From Owenia fusiformis (Eukaryota > Annelida > Polychaeta > Sabellida > Oweniidae), in the NCBI GenBank assembly GCA_903813345.2, contig CAIIXF020000003.1, positions 25,063,248-25,127,247 on the forward strand: 64,000 nucleotides of DNA, in the 5' to 3' direction. The notes beneath the pieces are model-generated. The model saw nothing but the letters and a program-made list of their open reading frames with translations. It was not told the DNA's origin and ran no database searches. Position numbers and translations under genes: made by a program. Positions 1 through 12,931 of this stretch are shown here, one piece after another; within the stretch, counting starts at the first letter, position 1, and each line of letters starts with the position of its first letter.

Positions 1-730
1 GGGGTGTCAGTTTAATGTAATTTACAAAACCTATGTAATTATTCAAAATGACTGCAATAAATCAAATTTATTTGAAATCTGATATTTAATTGAAATGAAG
101 TCTATTTCGACATTCAAGGTGACATTCAAACAATCTTGTAACAATTATACCGCAATATAAATTCAGAAAACGGTACTAAATTAGCATGTGAGATGTATAT
201 TGAATGGCTCAGTCAATTGAATATGGGTAGAATGCCATTTTGACTGAAACAGAATGTCAAATATATGGACCCCTAGGAAATACAAAACATGTTCTCCATA
301 ATGAGTATGCCATAATTCTATTACTCCTCGCAAATGATTTCTGATTTCAATTCAAATTCCCGATAATTGGTTTACTTGCTATTAACAAAATGGATTAAAT
401 ACTTAATGAAGACGTTATCTCCAGTATGTGGGAGCATTAAGGTCTCCAGTCCTTTTACCCTTTTGTCTATTCAAATATTGATTACATTTTGTCAGTATTT
501 ACTTCATTTTACTAAAAGCCCATGCGAAACGAATTAAAAATACTTTGGAGTGATGTCCTATGTTTCAGGTTTGTGGGAAATGTCGCCCTTACTATGCAGT
601 ATGCACAATTTCAGTAACGGAAGACCTCGAATAAGCCATACGGCAATATTTGGGAAACAATTCAAAATCCCTAAAACCACTTATCTTTGTTATACAAAAA
701 TGTAATACCTACTACATAGACTACACTGAT
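1..730. other. Non-coding, no feature seen
   Basis: AT-rich sequence with no open reading frame of note, no recognisable repeat and no RNA gene that I can see. Confidence 0.5.
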
Positions 731-731
731 C

Positions 732-1112
732 AGTATCAAGCAAAGGTGACAGCCGTTACCTTCGCATTTAAGATGGCGGTAACTAGACGGTAACTAGACA
801 TCTTAGTTCTCCATTATAAACTCTCATAACGTTACCGCATCAGCAATATATCAGTTACCTTATCATCTGTAAAACCCAAATCCCTTTTACCTTACCTTTA
901 GCGAAGATATCGTTCAACTGTTCAAAAATATGAACAGGTGTTAAACTCCAGAGTTTCCGTGCCATATCAGCCCGATCTAGTTCAAATATCAAAGCATAAT
1001 TTCAAGTATAAAGTACTTTAATTTGGTGAAAACTAAACATATCAAAATCAATTCTTTCCGTCCGCCATCTTAAATGCAACGGTAACGGCCGTTACCTTCG
1101 CTTGGTACCGAC
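732..1112. repeat. MITE-like element with ~50-bp terminal inverted repeats
   Basis: The left end (732-780) and the right end (1062-1112) are imperfect reverse complements over about 50 bases; both carry AGATGGCGG/CCGCCATCT and GCCGTTACC blocks. The interior is AT-rich and has no coding capacity. Weaker complementarity extends about 15 bases further out on each side, so the true ends could be near 718 and 1130. This is the structure expected of a non-autonomous DNA transposon. No transposase is visible, so the superfamily cannot be named. Confidence 0.75.
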
Positions 1113-1820
1113 AAGTGGACTACTGAGTACAATTTCATTTTATTTGCCTAGGATACTAATTTTGTGAGGGATAAGCACATTGAAATGTCGCAAAGTTCTT
1201 ATCGTGCCTTATCTCCGACTAACAGGGTGGTTATACTCGTGGTGGTAATACAAGTTGGAGCAAACTGAACCCTGTGGATAAGGTTGGCTAGTTCCATCCG
1301 TAGAACAAAATACACATCCCTCCATAAGTTTGGCAACCTTAGCTCCCCATTTGATTTCGTTAAGCCTCCTTATGTTTGGATTTTTAGTTACATAACGTGC
1401 AATGAAAATACTTATAACAAAGGTGGATACGTAACTTGACTTTATTTCCCATACCTACAATTTTTCCGATTTTTCCTCGATTCAGTAGGTCGAAAATTGA
1501 TGACAAATTTGATGAATTTTTGAAAATCTATATTCCCATGTAAACCTATGGGAAATGATGGGTTCGGGCAAATCAGATTTCAGGATATCTGTAAAAAATA
1601 GTTTTACATAGAAAATTGAATTGTCTAACTTTTTACAAGCAAATTGCATAGTTTACTTTGTGAACATCAAAGTTACAGGGCTTCCAAGTCATTTTTCACC
1701 CCCTGTGTTATTTCAATGGGAGAGGTTTCTTGAAAATAAGGTTGACTTTGCAGACCAATAACTTTTTTGAAACTGTAGAAACATACCAGGTTCATTGCCA
1801 ATCTCAAACTGCATCAAACA
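1113..1820. other. Non-coding, no feature seen
   Basis: No gene or repeat structure recognised. Confidence 0.45.
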
Positions 1821-1821
1821 G

Positions 1822-2030
1822 CGATGTTTATGAAACAGAGCTGGACAGCGCTGTTAAAACAGTACTATACATTGCTGTTTTTTAAAATAGTGCTGCACAG
1901 CGCTGTAAAACAGTACTGTACTACGCTGTTCAAAACAGATGATGTTAGAATAGCATTGTACATCGCTGTGCAGCGCAGTGCTCGAACTGCACTGTTCAGT
2001 ACTGTTTACAGTGCTGTACAGCGCTGCAAG
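1822..2030. repeat. Degenerate palindromic minisatellite (ACAGCGCTGT-like words)
   Basis: About 200 bases are built from variants of the self-complementary word ACAGCGCTGT and of AAACAGTACTGT, spaced at irregular 15-40 base intervals. Because the word is palindromic, short open frames appear on both strands; these are by-products and not genes. Confidence 0.7.
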
Positions 2031-2220
2031 ATGATGTTGCGGATAGGGGATGTCTTTGTCAAATAAAGTTAGCAAATTCAATTGTATAGTAAACTTATAT
2101 TTTTGCGAGAACTTGGATGGATGGATATTCTGTCATATGACTAGCGGCAATCCTACCCTTCCCCATTGGTTAACATGGGATGTCGAATGCTTATTCTATG
2201 AAACATTAGAACTATAAATT

Positions 2221-2515
2221 TAGTTAAGTTTACTAAATGAAGATACTGATATATGTATGAGAATAGCACGGCGTCTTGATATTGAAAGGTAACTCGTTTG
2301 AATAGTGATGGCGGCGATTGAAATTATCATGTAAAAATAAAACTTCAACGAAATATTTGTGGATTTTTTTGAAAAACCAAGAAATATACATGACATATCG
2401 AATTTTTCAAAACAGAAAAAACATGTATAAATAGTAAGGCCTGTTGGTCCGATTTCCCCTGGTAGCATTAATATTGGTCCCGTGTATGTCATACAATTAA
2501 TATTTGAAACCCAAC
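2221..2515. repeat. Fold-back family F, solo arm
   Basis: This segment matches the left arm of the fold-back element at 2860-3790 in the same orientation and the right arm (about 3357-3650) as a reverse complement. Shared landmarks are TATGAGAATAGCA near its low end and CCCCTGGTAGCA near its high end. It is one arm without its partner, so it is probably a broken or one-ended copy. Confidence 0.75.
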
Positions 2516-2859
2516 TATTTATCTTCTGAATAAATTTTTTCTTGTAAACTAGTAATACTAAATACAGATCTCAAATTATTTTGTATTGCCTAATGGAAGT
2601 TTTTTCTCTTCTGGCCCTTTTTTTGAAGATACTGACACACTAATTGTAAATGGTATTTTTGATTTAACACAATGACACAATTACAATAAATATGAGTAAC
2701 ATAATACATATATTTCTACATTATTTTCATGTTCTATACAATTTTGAGATTATTGATAATATACATCCAGGCTCCAATATACAATATTACCGTACCTTCT
2801 ATTCTACTATAAGCACACATGATATGATATGAACCATATGTCTAATTGAAGTATCTAAC
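2516..2859. other. AT-rich spacer between two family F copies
   Basis: No coding or repeat structure recognised. Confidence 0.4.
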
Positions 2860-3790
2860 CACACCCGATGCAGACAGATCGCCTAAAATTACATTCGTAT
2901 GATGTGAGACTCAAATTCACCAGGAAACTTGAAATAATTTGTCACCCATGGAACAAATTGATTTTTACTGCTTAATAAATGGTGAATGACAGCCAAATTA
3001 ATTTCTATAAGTATGAGAATAGCATGACGTCTTGATATTTCAAGGTTACGTCGTTTGAAAAGTGACGGGGGTGATAGAAATAAAGATGTAAATATAAAAC
3101 GGTATTTTTAGATTTCTTTGAAAAACTAGAAAATATACATCACATATCAAATTATCCGAAACACCAAAAACACGTATAAATAGTACTTGGCCTGTAGATC
3201 CAATTTCCCCTGGTAGCAATAACATTTGTCTCGTATATGTCAGTAACACTAATATTTGAAACGCAAATATTATTCGAACTTATGATCGGACATTAGTATG
3301 ATACTAGTATTACTTTATTACCTTGAAGTACACATAATACTTATGTCCGATCATAAGTTCGAAAAATAGTTGGGTTTCAAATATTAATTGTTACTGTACT
3401 GACATATACGAGACCAATATTAATGCTACCAGGGGAATTAAATCGGACCTACAGGCCTTACTATTTATACATTTTTTCTGTTTTGAAAAATTCGATATGT
3501 GATGTATATTGCTTAGCTTTTCAAAGAAATCCACAAATATTTCGTTGCAGTTTTATCTTTACATCATAATTTCAATCACCGACATCACTATTCAAACGAG
3601 TTACCTCGAAATATCAGGACGCCGTGCTATTCTCATACTTATGGAGCTCAATGTGACTGCCATTCACCATTTATTAAGCAGTAAAAAATTAACTTTGCTT
3701 CATGGGTGGCAAAATGTTTCTAATTTCTTGGTAAATGTAGTCTTGCATCATACGAATGTCGTTTTAAGCAATCTGTCCGCATGGGGTGAA
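2860..3790. mobile_element. Fold-back family F, complete 0.93-kb inverted repeat
   Basis: Two arms of about 430 bases are reverse complements of each other (left 2866-3290, right 3340-3788), separated by a loop of about 50 bases. The inner edges carry TTATGATCGGACAT and its complement, and the outer edges carry ATTCGTATGATG with a CAGACAGATCGCC-like block. The only open frames (for example 3509-3814) are short and have mirror images in the other arm, so they are not genes. Other copies of the family lie at 2221-2515 and 22336-22545. This is the structure of a fold-back transposon or a long-TIR MITE. Confidence 0.8.
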
Positions 3791-5167
3791 CCACCAGTAG
3801 TAGTGAATGCATAAATATTACCCAAGAAGTAGAAAAACACGTCAAGTTTTTAAGGTTAATTGATGTAAAAATGTTTATGGATTTTTTTCTGCTTCATTAT
3901 TCGTATTTTCAGCATGTTCGTTGGTAAATTGACAAATTTGTTTGTTAAATCATCGTTTGTATTCGATTTGTAATTTGGGTTTTCATATTTGTTGTTTGAC
4001 GAGTTTCGCTATCTCTTCCACACTGCTAAAAAGCATTTTAGTGAAACATCATATATTCATATTCAAACAAAGTTGGGTTGTTTTGTATATAAAAGCCCCG
4101 TGTGTTCAAATATATATTAGTCTACATTTACGAAAAGTATATGAAATTAACAAAGAATTTTTTGTAATCACAAAAATATGGTTTTGTCAAAATTGCAATC
4201 AACTGTTTGTGAACATTGTAATTTGTATTCGTTAGTTATATTTCAAGGTTCAATATTCATTGGTTTATAAGATCATCGACGACCATTCGACGAGATTTTA
4301 CACAGGAAAAAATGGTGGTCTCGTTGTTTGCATATTAAGTCTCCTGTCACGTGACCTCGTGACTTGAGACTTGAAGTTTGAATTCGTTAACTTGCATTCA
4401 TGTTCGGTAAGTTTCATTTTTCATTCGCTAAAACAATAATATAGATGTGCTACCTGCAATAAGGCGAAGCTAGATATACAATCTTATTATTCTGAAATAA
4501 ACACTGTACAAGATTACCAGCCACCACTTAGTGGGTGTTACTAACAGCGGGTTTTTAATTTGGAGCTCGCCTCTGCTTTACTGTATGATGTCACTCAATA
4601 CACCGGAGTATTCGTATTAATCAAATATAATCGAACATTCTTCCAAGCTCACAATGTCATATCCCTAGACCATTTGGATTTCTTGGAATAGTGCTATATT
4701 TATGTGGAGTTTAATGACGGCACATATAGTATACATATACGTATGGGATTCCTTTGTTAGTTTATCACACTCTAAAATGAAGTATCCACATTTTATCGAA
4801 GGAATGGGTGGAGGGAGAATTACAAGTTTGAATATGGCACATTGCCATTTGTTTTTTCATTATGCTCGCATTTGATTGTGTACTTTTAACTTTCCTTCTC
4901 TTTCAGAAGAGATTTCAAAAGTGTAAGCTTAACTCCTTTATTAAATCAGCTAGAGGCGATAGACTCGACTACCGCTCTGTTCCCACTTCAGCACTTTTAG
5001 CAATGATAGAATAGTCTAATCATTTGTAACAGATTGTACCAGGTAAATGATAAAACAAATGATTCATTGTATTGTCAATATCTATGCATATTTCACTAAG
5101 AGATATTCCCCGAAGCCCGATAATTTCTCATAAGAAATACAAACAACAGACGAATGCGTTGCTACAT
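3791..5167. other. Non-coding, no feature seen
   Basis: AT-rich; a 97-codon open frame at 3942-4235 has unremarkable composition and no paralogue here, and I do not call it a gene. Confidence 0.4.
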
Positions 5168-5169
5168 TA

Positions 5170-5309
5170 CAATAGGGAGTTTAAGCTTGCATATAAAATC
5201 GAAACGCCAACCTATACGTATGACCAATCGCCCATACAAATATATCGCTAAAATATTTTCCGTTCACGTTTAGGTTGTGAAAAACAATGCAAGCTTAAAC
5301 TCCCTATTG
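5170..5309. mobile_element. 140-bp MITE, family S, with TA target duplication
   Basis: The ends CAATAGGGAGTTTAAGCTTG and its perfect reverse complement bound a 140-base element flanked on both sides by TA (5168-5169 and 5310-5311). A second, more diverged copy lies at 47787-47922. A TA duplication fits Tc1/mariner-type mobilisation. Confidence 0.85.
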
Positions 5310-5311
5310 TA

Positions 5312-8300
5312 TGCAAATGGACAGTGCGCATGAAAAGTGTCTGCTTTTCATTCAATCTGAGAAGAAAAAACGGGCAGTATGAGCTTTCAGCTTACGGTAA
5401 ACCTCGGGGCTGAAAGAACTACTGTAGCCTCATTGTTTCCATGTTTTAAAGGTACAATACAATGTTTTTTTTTATTATTTCATTCTTACGCATAGACGCG
5501 AAATTGAGGCCACTGTCCATTCAATAAGCATTAGATAATTACAATATTTACGAACTTTTCAGAGTCTGGGCCCCTGACTGTTAACTGGAAAGTAATGCTT
5601 TTAACATATGGTTGTTCTAATAAGAATGTTTCATCTTCAGGTTGATCTGCACGGATGATGGTGAATTACTAAGATTAAATCTAAGCTTTCATGTTGGCGA
5701 AACCAATCTGCTGTTTTAGACATACCAATAAGGATCTTTGAGATTTATGGTGGAAGACAATACCCACTAATGAAAGTTATACCATTCTATATTAAATATC
5801 ACGAATCGTGGTCCAAAAAAGAAAAAACATTTCAAAGAAATCGTGCTTTTTAATATGCAATTATATCAGCACAATACTGATATCTGACAGTGAACAAATG
5901 ATAAAAAGCTTCACAATTCAAGATTCCGGAAAACATTCAAGCACGATGTATCATATTCAAGCTCTACGTAGGCAAAGCAAAATTGGGATATTATGGTTTG
6001 GATTGAAAAACATCATTCATAACTGTCATATTTGACCCCGAATTAAAGTTGGATTATGTTAAGTAATTTAAGATCAACATTGTCACATTTCGACCTCACG
6101 TTATTTAACAAGCTGTACTTCTAGAGGGGGTCCTCTTGATCATAACACAGAAAGTTGTAACTAAAATCTCATACTAATTTGTTAGTGTACGACTAAAAGC
6201 TATTTTATACGATACAAAGTGTGAAAGAGATAATCGGGTAAGTCACACTCCCAAGAGATATCTTGAAAGAGCAATGCAAAGACTTAGTCTAAACTCCAAT
6301 CATTGAATGATATGACCTCAAATTACGAGCACCACAGATACAACCCAAGTGGACACGAGGGGTTTAGAATCTATGTAATTGGGACATAGAGAAAATTACC
6401 TAAAATGGAAATATAAGTCCGAATGGAAATCATGCCAAAACAAATTAAAAAACACTAGATAACATTTAGGTAGGCCCAATGTAATGTTGCCTCGAGTTTA
6501 GGTTATGCGTGAGATGATACCATCAACGATCGTTAAAAACACGAACATTCCCATTTAAAAGACTGAAGTAATTGTCACAAGATTTGAATAATTCATGAAA
6601 TGTCTTTTCTGGTTTCCGAGCATCATGCTCCGGTCAACCTAGACTTGCACCACCGGTGTGTAAGCTGACGTCAATCAAATATAATGTGACGGACTACTGA
6701 GAGATTGTCTACTGGGGATATTCCAAATTGTTTCACCAGAATCAAGTTATAAATAGTGCCTTTTGGAAAAGCTGCCCTACTTCAAAACTTGGATGATGCA
6801 GCCTTCTAACTGTGGAATAACTTTCTCGAAAGGTGGAATCTACTTGAATATTCCTCAGACGCAATAATATATATTGCTATAGCATTTGATGAAGCAAACA
6901 CACAAATCCTACAAGATTCCTTGAAATTCAGAAAGTTATTCCTGTAAAATGTTGCAACATAAAAGATATTTCATCAGACCATTTCTGAAAAGTACATCAT
7001 TACGAAAAACTCTAAACAATTAACAAGCATGTGACTTTAAACTTAGTAAAAAATAATGTAGGAACTTTTCCATCTTTTTTCCCTAAATTTACTCAAAAAG
7101 ATGAAAGACGAACATTTAACATGGACAATTGCAATTCAATTTCGATGTGCATCATTTGTGATTGTGTAACGCATTGATTGATCTATAACAAGGCTCATAA
7201 CAACGATCATCATATCATTTCTATTGCTCGATGAATATTGAAGTGCTTTGATGTTCGAACTTTGATACCCACTCTTTTCATGGATTGAATACTGATGCAG
7301 ACTCCGGTTCAGTTGCATTAACAGCAAACAATTGGGCTTGATTTCCGATCGGCGGATATTAACGCTGATATTTCTCTTTCGCCAAATTAGTTTTTAGCAG
7401 TACTAACAATACCCTTAGAGATCTTTATATCTGGCGATAAAATATACTTGGGAAAGCATTTCGAGCAATTGTTAATTCCTAAGAAAGGAATATCACAATA
7501 TAACTTATAAACTATACATTTTGATTGATCCGTTCAATCAGAATCAATTTTTACAAGGATGCGCATGTTTACTAACTAGCAGATACTAATTTGTTTTGTT
7601 ATCCGAAACTCCCCGTACACGATTAAACCCCTATTTAAATACAAAAGAGAATAGTGTGAAGATCTAAGTCGTCATAAATGTCAAGATAGATTTATTTTTC
7701 CCTAAACACTCCATTGTCCTAAATCCATTTATTCATTCGAATCATTAAACTTTTCCTTAGGTCAACTAAGGATATCATCAGAATTAGCAAACGATTGGCT
7801 TTTATAGGATAATAAACCATTCTTGACATTTATACAAGTATTATTACAGATTCGTCCTGTTTTTGGGGTATATTTGAAATATTAAACTATTGTTCTGTAT
7901 TGCAATCGTCTGAGGCTCGTTACTCAATCATAAATATACATGATGAATTGACTACTATTGGAAACATGAATTATCAATGATGAATAAAATTTTAATATGG
8001 TGCAAAGTGTTAATGAGTATTGACTCTTACTTATAATGTAGTATCTTTATCTCGGTTAGAAGGTCTTGAGATTTTCTTCAGGAATATAATTGTTTTATCG
8101 CCATAAAATGAAAAGCATTTTCATTTTTTCTATTTTCAAATGCTTGTGTGATATATATAGAGGTCAGGACGACAGAGATACACAGAAATGCCTATGTTCA
8201 CAATGTTCAAAATGATTTAAAATTAATTTAAAGGTCTTTTAGAATTGATATATTGTTTTTCGTAGTCAACACCATCCAGTGAATACTCTCATGCAAAAGT

Positions 8301-9090
8301 CACTCATTTCATTAACCCTGTAATTTCACAAAAATTAAAACGGTGTATTTGTTAATTCCTCTCGAGATTCCCGGGTACTGTGGTGTTATGCTACTATAAC
8401 AACCATAATTTTGACAGAGCTCCATTAAATGATATCAAACTTTACATTTCCATGTGAAAAACAAAGCAGGATCCGCAAAATATTTAAGCCGTGTTACCTT
8501 TGGGACATATGTACATGATATGCGACATTTCAAATTCATGAGTAATGAACATGAACATAAAATGACTAAACGTGTTCGGGATAACTTTGTGTATTATAAA
8601 TCCAGACTATTTATCATATATCACACTAACAGCTACATGTACCAGATAATACAAACATACCATAATATATATTATATATACACAAATTATATTATTCCAT
8701 ACTGTACTATCGAACACTACTTGGTTGCGACTGACAGAAGAATACTTGGAACCCATTTTGTTCGATTTACACAATAAACGGTGACGCACTTTATGATGTC
8801 ATTCACACCCTTTCCACTAAAAAGTTCACCACTAAAATTGCTCTCTCTAAAACATTTTAATTATTCATCAGGGGTAATATGGATATCCATAGGATGATTT
8901 CTGGTCCATTTGTGTCAAATCATGGATCTTGTTTTCAAATTTTGAAATTCTGAATGAAAACGAAAACGATGTTTGGACCGCCCGTTCAAATCACAACTTC
9001 GTACAGGGCATGGGTGATTCGCCGATTATTTACAATCATTCACCATAAGGTAAAGTATTATTTGCTCTAGTTTGCTTTTCGATAGTTTCA
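5312..9090. other. Long non-coding interval, nothing supported
   Basis: Scattered short open frames (for example 5808-6035, 7136-7327, 8454-8777) have AT-driven amino-acid composition, no motif and no duplicate in the window. I see no gene, RNA or clear repeat here. It contains the 3' flank of the DEG/ENaC gene that ends at 9091. Confidence 0.4.
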
Positions 9091-10866
9091 TTACACAGTT
9101 GTACTTCCATTTCTTCGGTTTAAAGCAGTAATCTCAGCTGGTGTACAATTTCCTTCGCGGATACTCTGTTTCCGCTTCCGTTTTAGACACAAATGGACAA
9201 TATCTGCAATGAGTTCGAAGACCTCAGTTAATGTTATAATAGATATTCCCAACCAGAGGCCAAGTTGTCCACCCACGTCTGATATTAGTTGAATACCAGT
9301 ATAGTCTTTTGTTTCCGTGATTTTCACCACATTTGTGTCATATAAGTATACGTTAAGTCTTGCAAATCTGTCAACTGTTTTTTCTTGTTCAGTAACATTC
9401 AGAGCTTGAGCGTTTTCAGCACCAAAATAATACGTTCTCTGACCTTCTTGGAAGCGCCTTTCGAATCTTCTAGAAATGAATAAGTCCCTGTAAACATCCT
9501 GTTTGTGTTGTTGGCCTGGCCACAACGAATTACTATAAAAGAATTCGTAGGAAAGGTCCTTGCAAGGCGGATGGCAGTTGCAGTTTTCAGTGATTGCAAT
9601 ATGCTCGTGAGAGCCACTAGTCTCGATATCACGCATGCATATCATGCGCTTCAACCATCTGGCCTTCAACTCCTTGCACGATTCATTTCGGCGGGCAAAA
9701 GGCCCAAAAATGCATTTTCGTGGGATGTCATCAAATTTTGCGCAAAAATCAACACCATTGACCTCGGGAAAAGTCGGAAGCACAACGTCCAAGCAACCAC
9801 AACCGTCCTTCACTTCTCGCGAGAGTAGGTTCTGTAAACATTTTTTTCTGCACGATGTCATTGTGTATCTATAACTAGCCTTATCGCTAAAAACTCCCTT
9901 GGTTGTTTCTGTGCAGTTGCCATAGGGACGACCAAGTCGGGTGTTTTCAGTGGTCTTTACGCCAATGGATACGGAGTATCCAGGCATTATATCGAACCCT
10001 TCAGTTGCGGGATGGGGTTGCGTGTCTGGCGGGTGAATAACTACTCTCACACCTCCACTTCCGGCTAGTGGGTCCCGGATGTCATGTTCAACGATACCTG
10101 GTAGTTTTACCTTTGTGCCAATTTTGATTTCGTTGTGCAGTTTTGGTATGTACATGACAATGGACAATGCGTTTTCAATCCCCTCTGCTAAAGTCTTCAG
10201 ACTTCCGGCTATGACTGACGCATTAAATGTGAAGCAGTTAAAGTAATACGGATCAAATACTGTCTTAAAATGTTCAAAGGAGCATTCCTGCCTTGCATAT
10301 CTACAAAACGCAATCAGCTCTGCTGGTTCTACCCCTGGGAATGTGATACTTTTATTCAAATTAGCAGCCAATGTTAATCTCGAGGACAGCGATGGGAAAA
10401 ACTCAGTTTTGAGATCATGTCTATCTATCAGTCCTTCTAAGTAGCTCGGTTCCAGTACATAAGACATAGACTTTTTTAAGAACGTGTCAAAGTACCATTT
10501 TTCAAAATCAGAAACATTTTTTGATATAACCCAAGGTTTACGTCGCATACGATGTTCCATCTGTTCCTGTCGAAGTTTGTAAATTTTATGAATCACAAAA
10601 GGGTCCATGGCATGGACGGAACAAACCGTCACAGAGGGAAACGCAACTGGTTCCTGCACGACCTTCACATCAACGCTTTTCGGATATCCAAAGAATTTTT
10701 GTAGGAGAAGCGCTAATTCAAAAATGAACACCCCTAGAGCAGCTAGGCATATCAAAGACCAGAAAATCTTACCCGGAATGGTTTGCGCTCGTATAAGTTT
10801 TGGCACTCCATGTATTGTAGTTCCTGAAGCAAAGCGCTGAACGACGTCGTGAATTCTCTTGGCCAT
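9091..10866 (-). CDS. DEG/ENaC family sodium channel subunit, copy 1 (intronless ORF)
   Basis: The 591-residue product is a two-transmembrane, amiloride-sensitive-type Na+ channel subunit; family members work as trimers in the plasma membrane and may be gated by protons, peptides or force. Visible landmarks: the gating His-Gly at residues 19-20 (TTIHGVP), TM1 at about 34-57, the post-TM1 motif FPSVTVC at 76-82, a large Cys-rich extracellular domain (for example SCRKKC, CGC, CNCHPPC), and TM2 at about 530-560 with the GLWLGIS signature whose G-I-S at 540-542 is the selectivity filter. The frame is open 12 codons further upstream, but I choose the ATG at 10866 because the paralogue at 14349 starts at the aligned residue and the context (AAATATGG) is good. 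A possible 5'UTR splice acceptor (TTTATTGCAG) ends at 10889. Length is normal for the family. The ligand cannot be deduced. Confidence 0.93.
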   Translation of the reverse strand: MAKRIHDVVQRFASGTTIHGVPKLIRAQTIPGKIFWSLICLAALGVFIFELALLLQKFFGYPKSVDVKVVQEPVAFPSVTVCSVHAMDPFVIHKIYKLRQEQMEHRMRRKPWVISKNVSDFEKWYFDTFLKKSMSYVLEPSYLEGLIDRHDLKTEFFPSLSSRLTLAANLNKSITFPGVEPAELIAFCRYARQECSFEHFKTVFDPYYFNCFTFNASVIAGSLKTLAEGIENALSIVMYIPKLHNEIKIGTKVKLPGIVEHDIRDPLAGSGGVRVVIHPPDTQPHPATEGFDIMPGYSVSIGVKTTENTRLGRPYGNCTETTKGVFSDKASYRYTMTSCRKKCLQNLLSREVKDGCGCLDVVLPTFPEVNGVDFCAKFDDIPRKCIFGPFARRNESCKELKARWLKRMICMRDIETSGSHEHIAITENCNCHPPCKDLSYEFFYSNSLWPGQQHKQDVYRDLFISRRFERRFQEGQRTYYFGAENAQALNVTEQEKTVDRFARLNVYLYDTNVVKITETKDYTGIQLISDVGGQLGLWLGISIITLTEVFELIADIVHLCLKRKRKQSIREGNCTPAEITALNRRNGSTTV

Positions 10867-12716
10867 ATTTAGTTTTATAATACTAGAACTGCAATAAACC
10901 ATAATCTTTCATAACAATATCCTAGTCGCTTTTAAATCACAAACACTATTTTGGAGGCCTAATGTTTTGCATGTATAGCATACATTCTATTCCAGTCAAT
11001 TAAATTATTTAAATCCAAACTGGATACCACCATTTTTGTATCTATGACGCACAAAAATAACATCGTTCCTAAGTTAACGTTCAGTAATTAGTTTTTTCAT
11101 TTCCACACATGCATAAATCCAATAGGGTGAATAGATTAACGTCTCTTTTGTTGAATTTCACCAAACGACTATACCGCCTTTTACATCTAATTTCTTTATT
11201 ATGTGGCACTCGCTGTACATAAAGTTGTGCTCAGCATCCCGCGATGCATTAATCGACTAATATTCTCGCCGCTGGTTTTAGACGAATAACTCGTCGTTCT
11301 TGCATTTACTGTATGTTCAATCTAGATATTTATGACTTATTTTCTTATAATCAAATAAGTTGATCAATAATTAGGTTCCAGAGTCACGGAATTATCAAAA
11401 AGACATCCAATTAGACCTTTGGATCACATACTGCATAAATATGTCAGATTCAGGCGATAATTGTTGAAAAGCAATCACTTTAAATATTTTTACGTAAGCA
11501 GATATTGATGTTAACATTTAATTTTTGATAGTAGCTAAACCTTAAAGGAACATTCCTGACGAGGTTGGATTTTCAGAAATATAGCGGTCAATAATAATTT
11601 GGGAACGATGAAAAAATGTTTATTTAGGGAAAATTAGGTTAGTTCGATCACGATTTTAACGCTCAGCCTCTAAACAATTCTAGACTAAGGAACTCTTTTT
11701 GTAAGATAGATATCAAAAATAAGATGAAATATGAGAAAATATTATATTCCGAGGCTCGACCATGACTTATAGGGAGAAAAAACATATGACCTCATTTTCT
11801 CAGTTTCCATTTCGGTAATTGATTAATATTTTTGGTAATTTTTTGCCGTTGCCGCAACTGCCTTTTTTCTAGCCACGCCAATGCTCTTGAAAAAACAGAA
11901 TAAATATGATTAAATAGGATACCTATACTTTAGAGACATCTTTATAAACAGATCGACCTCATTTCGTTATTGGATAACATGAACAGACTATTAAAGTACT
12001 TGAACAACGCTTCTGTCTTGTTACCGTTTCCGATGCAGGGTTTAGGTTTTACTTCTTTCACAATTTTTCCTAAGATGACAAAATGTTTGTTTGCATGCTT
12101 TCTTTCGATTGGTGAAGTGTAGATATGTTAAATCAGAGGTTCATTTCTATGAACACATGTATACAGTAACAGTCACGCAAATTGTGTTGTACCAGTGCCT
12201 TTAATTTTTCATAATGCACTGACTGAGCAGTGCATTACTCTTTCAAATGAGGGGTGACTGCATATCATCCATTTGTTAATTTCAGTCAATGTTATGATTT
12301 TCCAAATAAGTTCTCATACTTTTTCTCCAAAATTCTGCATCAAAATACTTCTTCTTCCCAATAATATAATGATTTTGATAAATAAATCCTTGAAACATAA
12401 AATCTTAAAAATACTTATTTAACTAGTTGTAAGACTTATTCATTTTTCCGGGAAAGAAATACTTATATAAGTTTTATGAAATACTGTGTTTGGATTGATT
12501 GGAATCGGACACACCTTGCCTAGCTATGTGTGAATGTAACATACACTACAAAAAACATCGGAAAAAATCTACCTTGATCCACGGGAATTTGTTTTTTGGA
12601 ATGCCTGGTCGAGGATAAAAGTTGTGAACATTGAAATTTAAAAGCCTTCGTGCATGTACTTTCAATTCTGAAAATGCACCCAGGCTTCGCCTTCGTGCAA
12701 TATATGAATCGGTTAT
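10867..12716. other. Spacer between divergent DEG/ENaC genes, proximal half
   Basis: This is the upstream side of copy 1. It is AT-rich with no coding feature. If the two channels share control elements they would lie between 10867 and 14348, but I cannot point to one. Confidence 0.35.
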
Positions 12717-12931
12717 TACATACACTCATTTTTTTTTATTATTATTTATTTATTTCATTGATATAGTTTAAAATACAATTACAATAGCATCCCTAAATCG
12801 CCAGAGGGCATTATATAGGAATGGTGATAGGCTGGGGGTGGCAGGCAGACAGGGTCCCGGACCGGAGCAGGTGTGACAGGACAACAGGATATCAGAAAGA
12901 GAGACATGAGGGAGGGAATACATACACTCAT
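12717..12931 (-). mobile_element. 5'-truncated retroposon with 13-bp target-site duplication
   Basis: TACATACACTCAT occurs at 12717-12729 and again at 12919-12931, flanking an insert of about 189 bases. On the plus strand the insert starts with a T-run followed by ATTATTTATTTATTT, so on the minus strand it ends in an A-rich tail. Tail plus long target duplication is the hallmark of target-primed reverse transcription, i.e. a LINE 3' end or a SINE. No reverse transcriptase sequence remains. A 50-base fragment with a similar 3' end is inserted at 42773-42822. Confidence 0.8.

Noticed and set aside
3509-3814. 101-codon open frame
   Set aside because: It lies within one arm of a fold-back element and has mirror-image frames in the other arm.
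8454-8777. 107-codon plus-strand frame
   Set aside because: Tyr/Ile/His/Asn-rich composition produced by AT-rich DNA; a minus-strand frame overlaps it.
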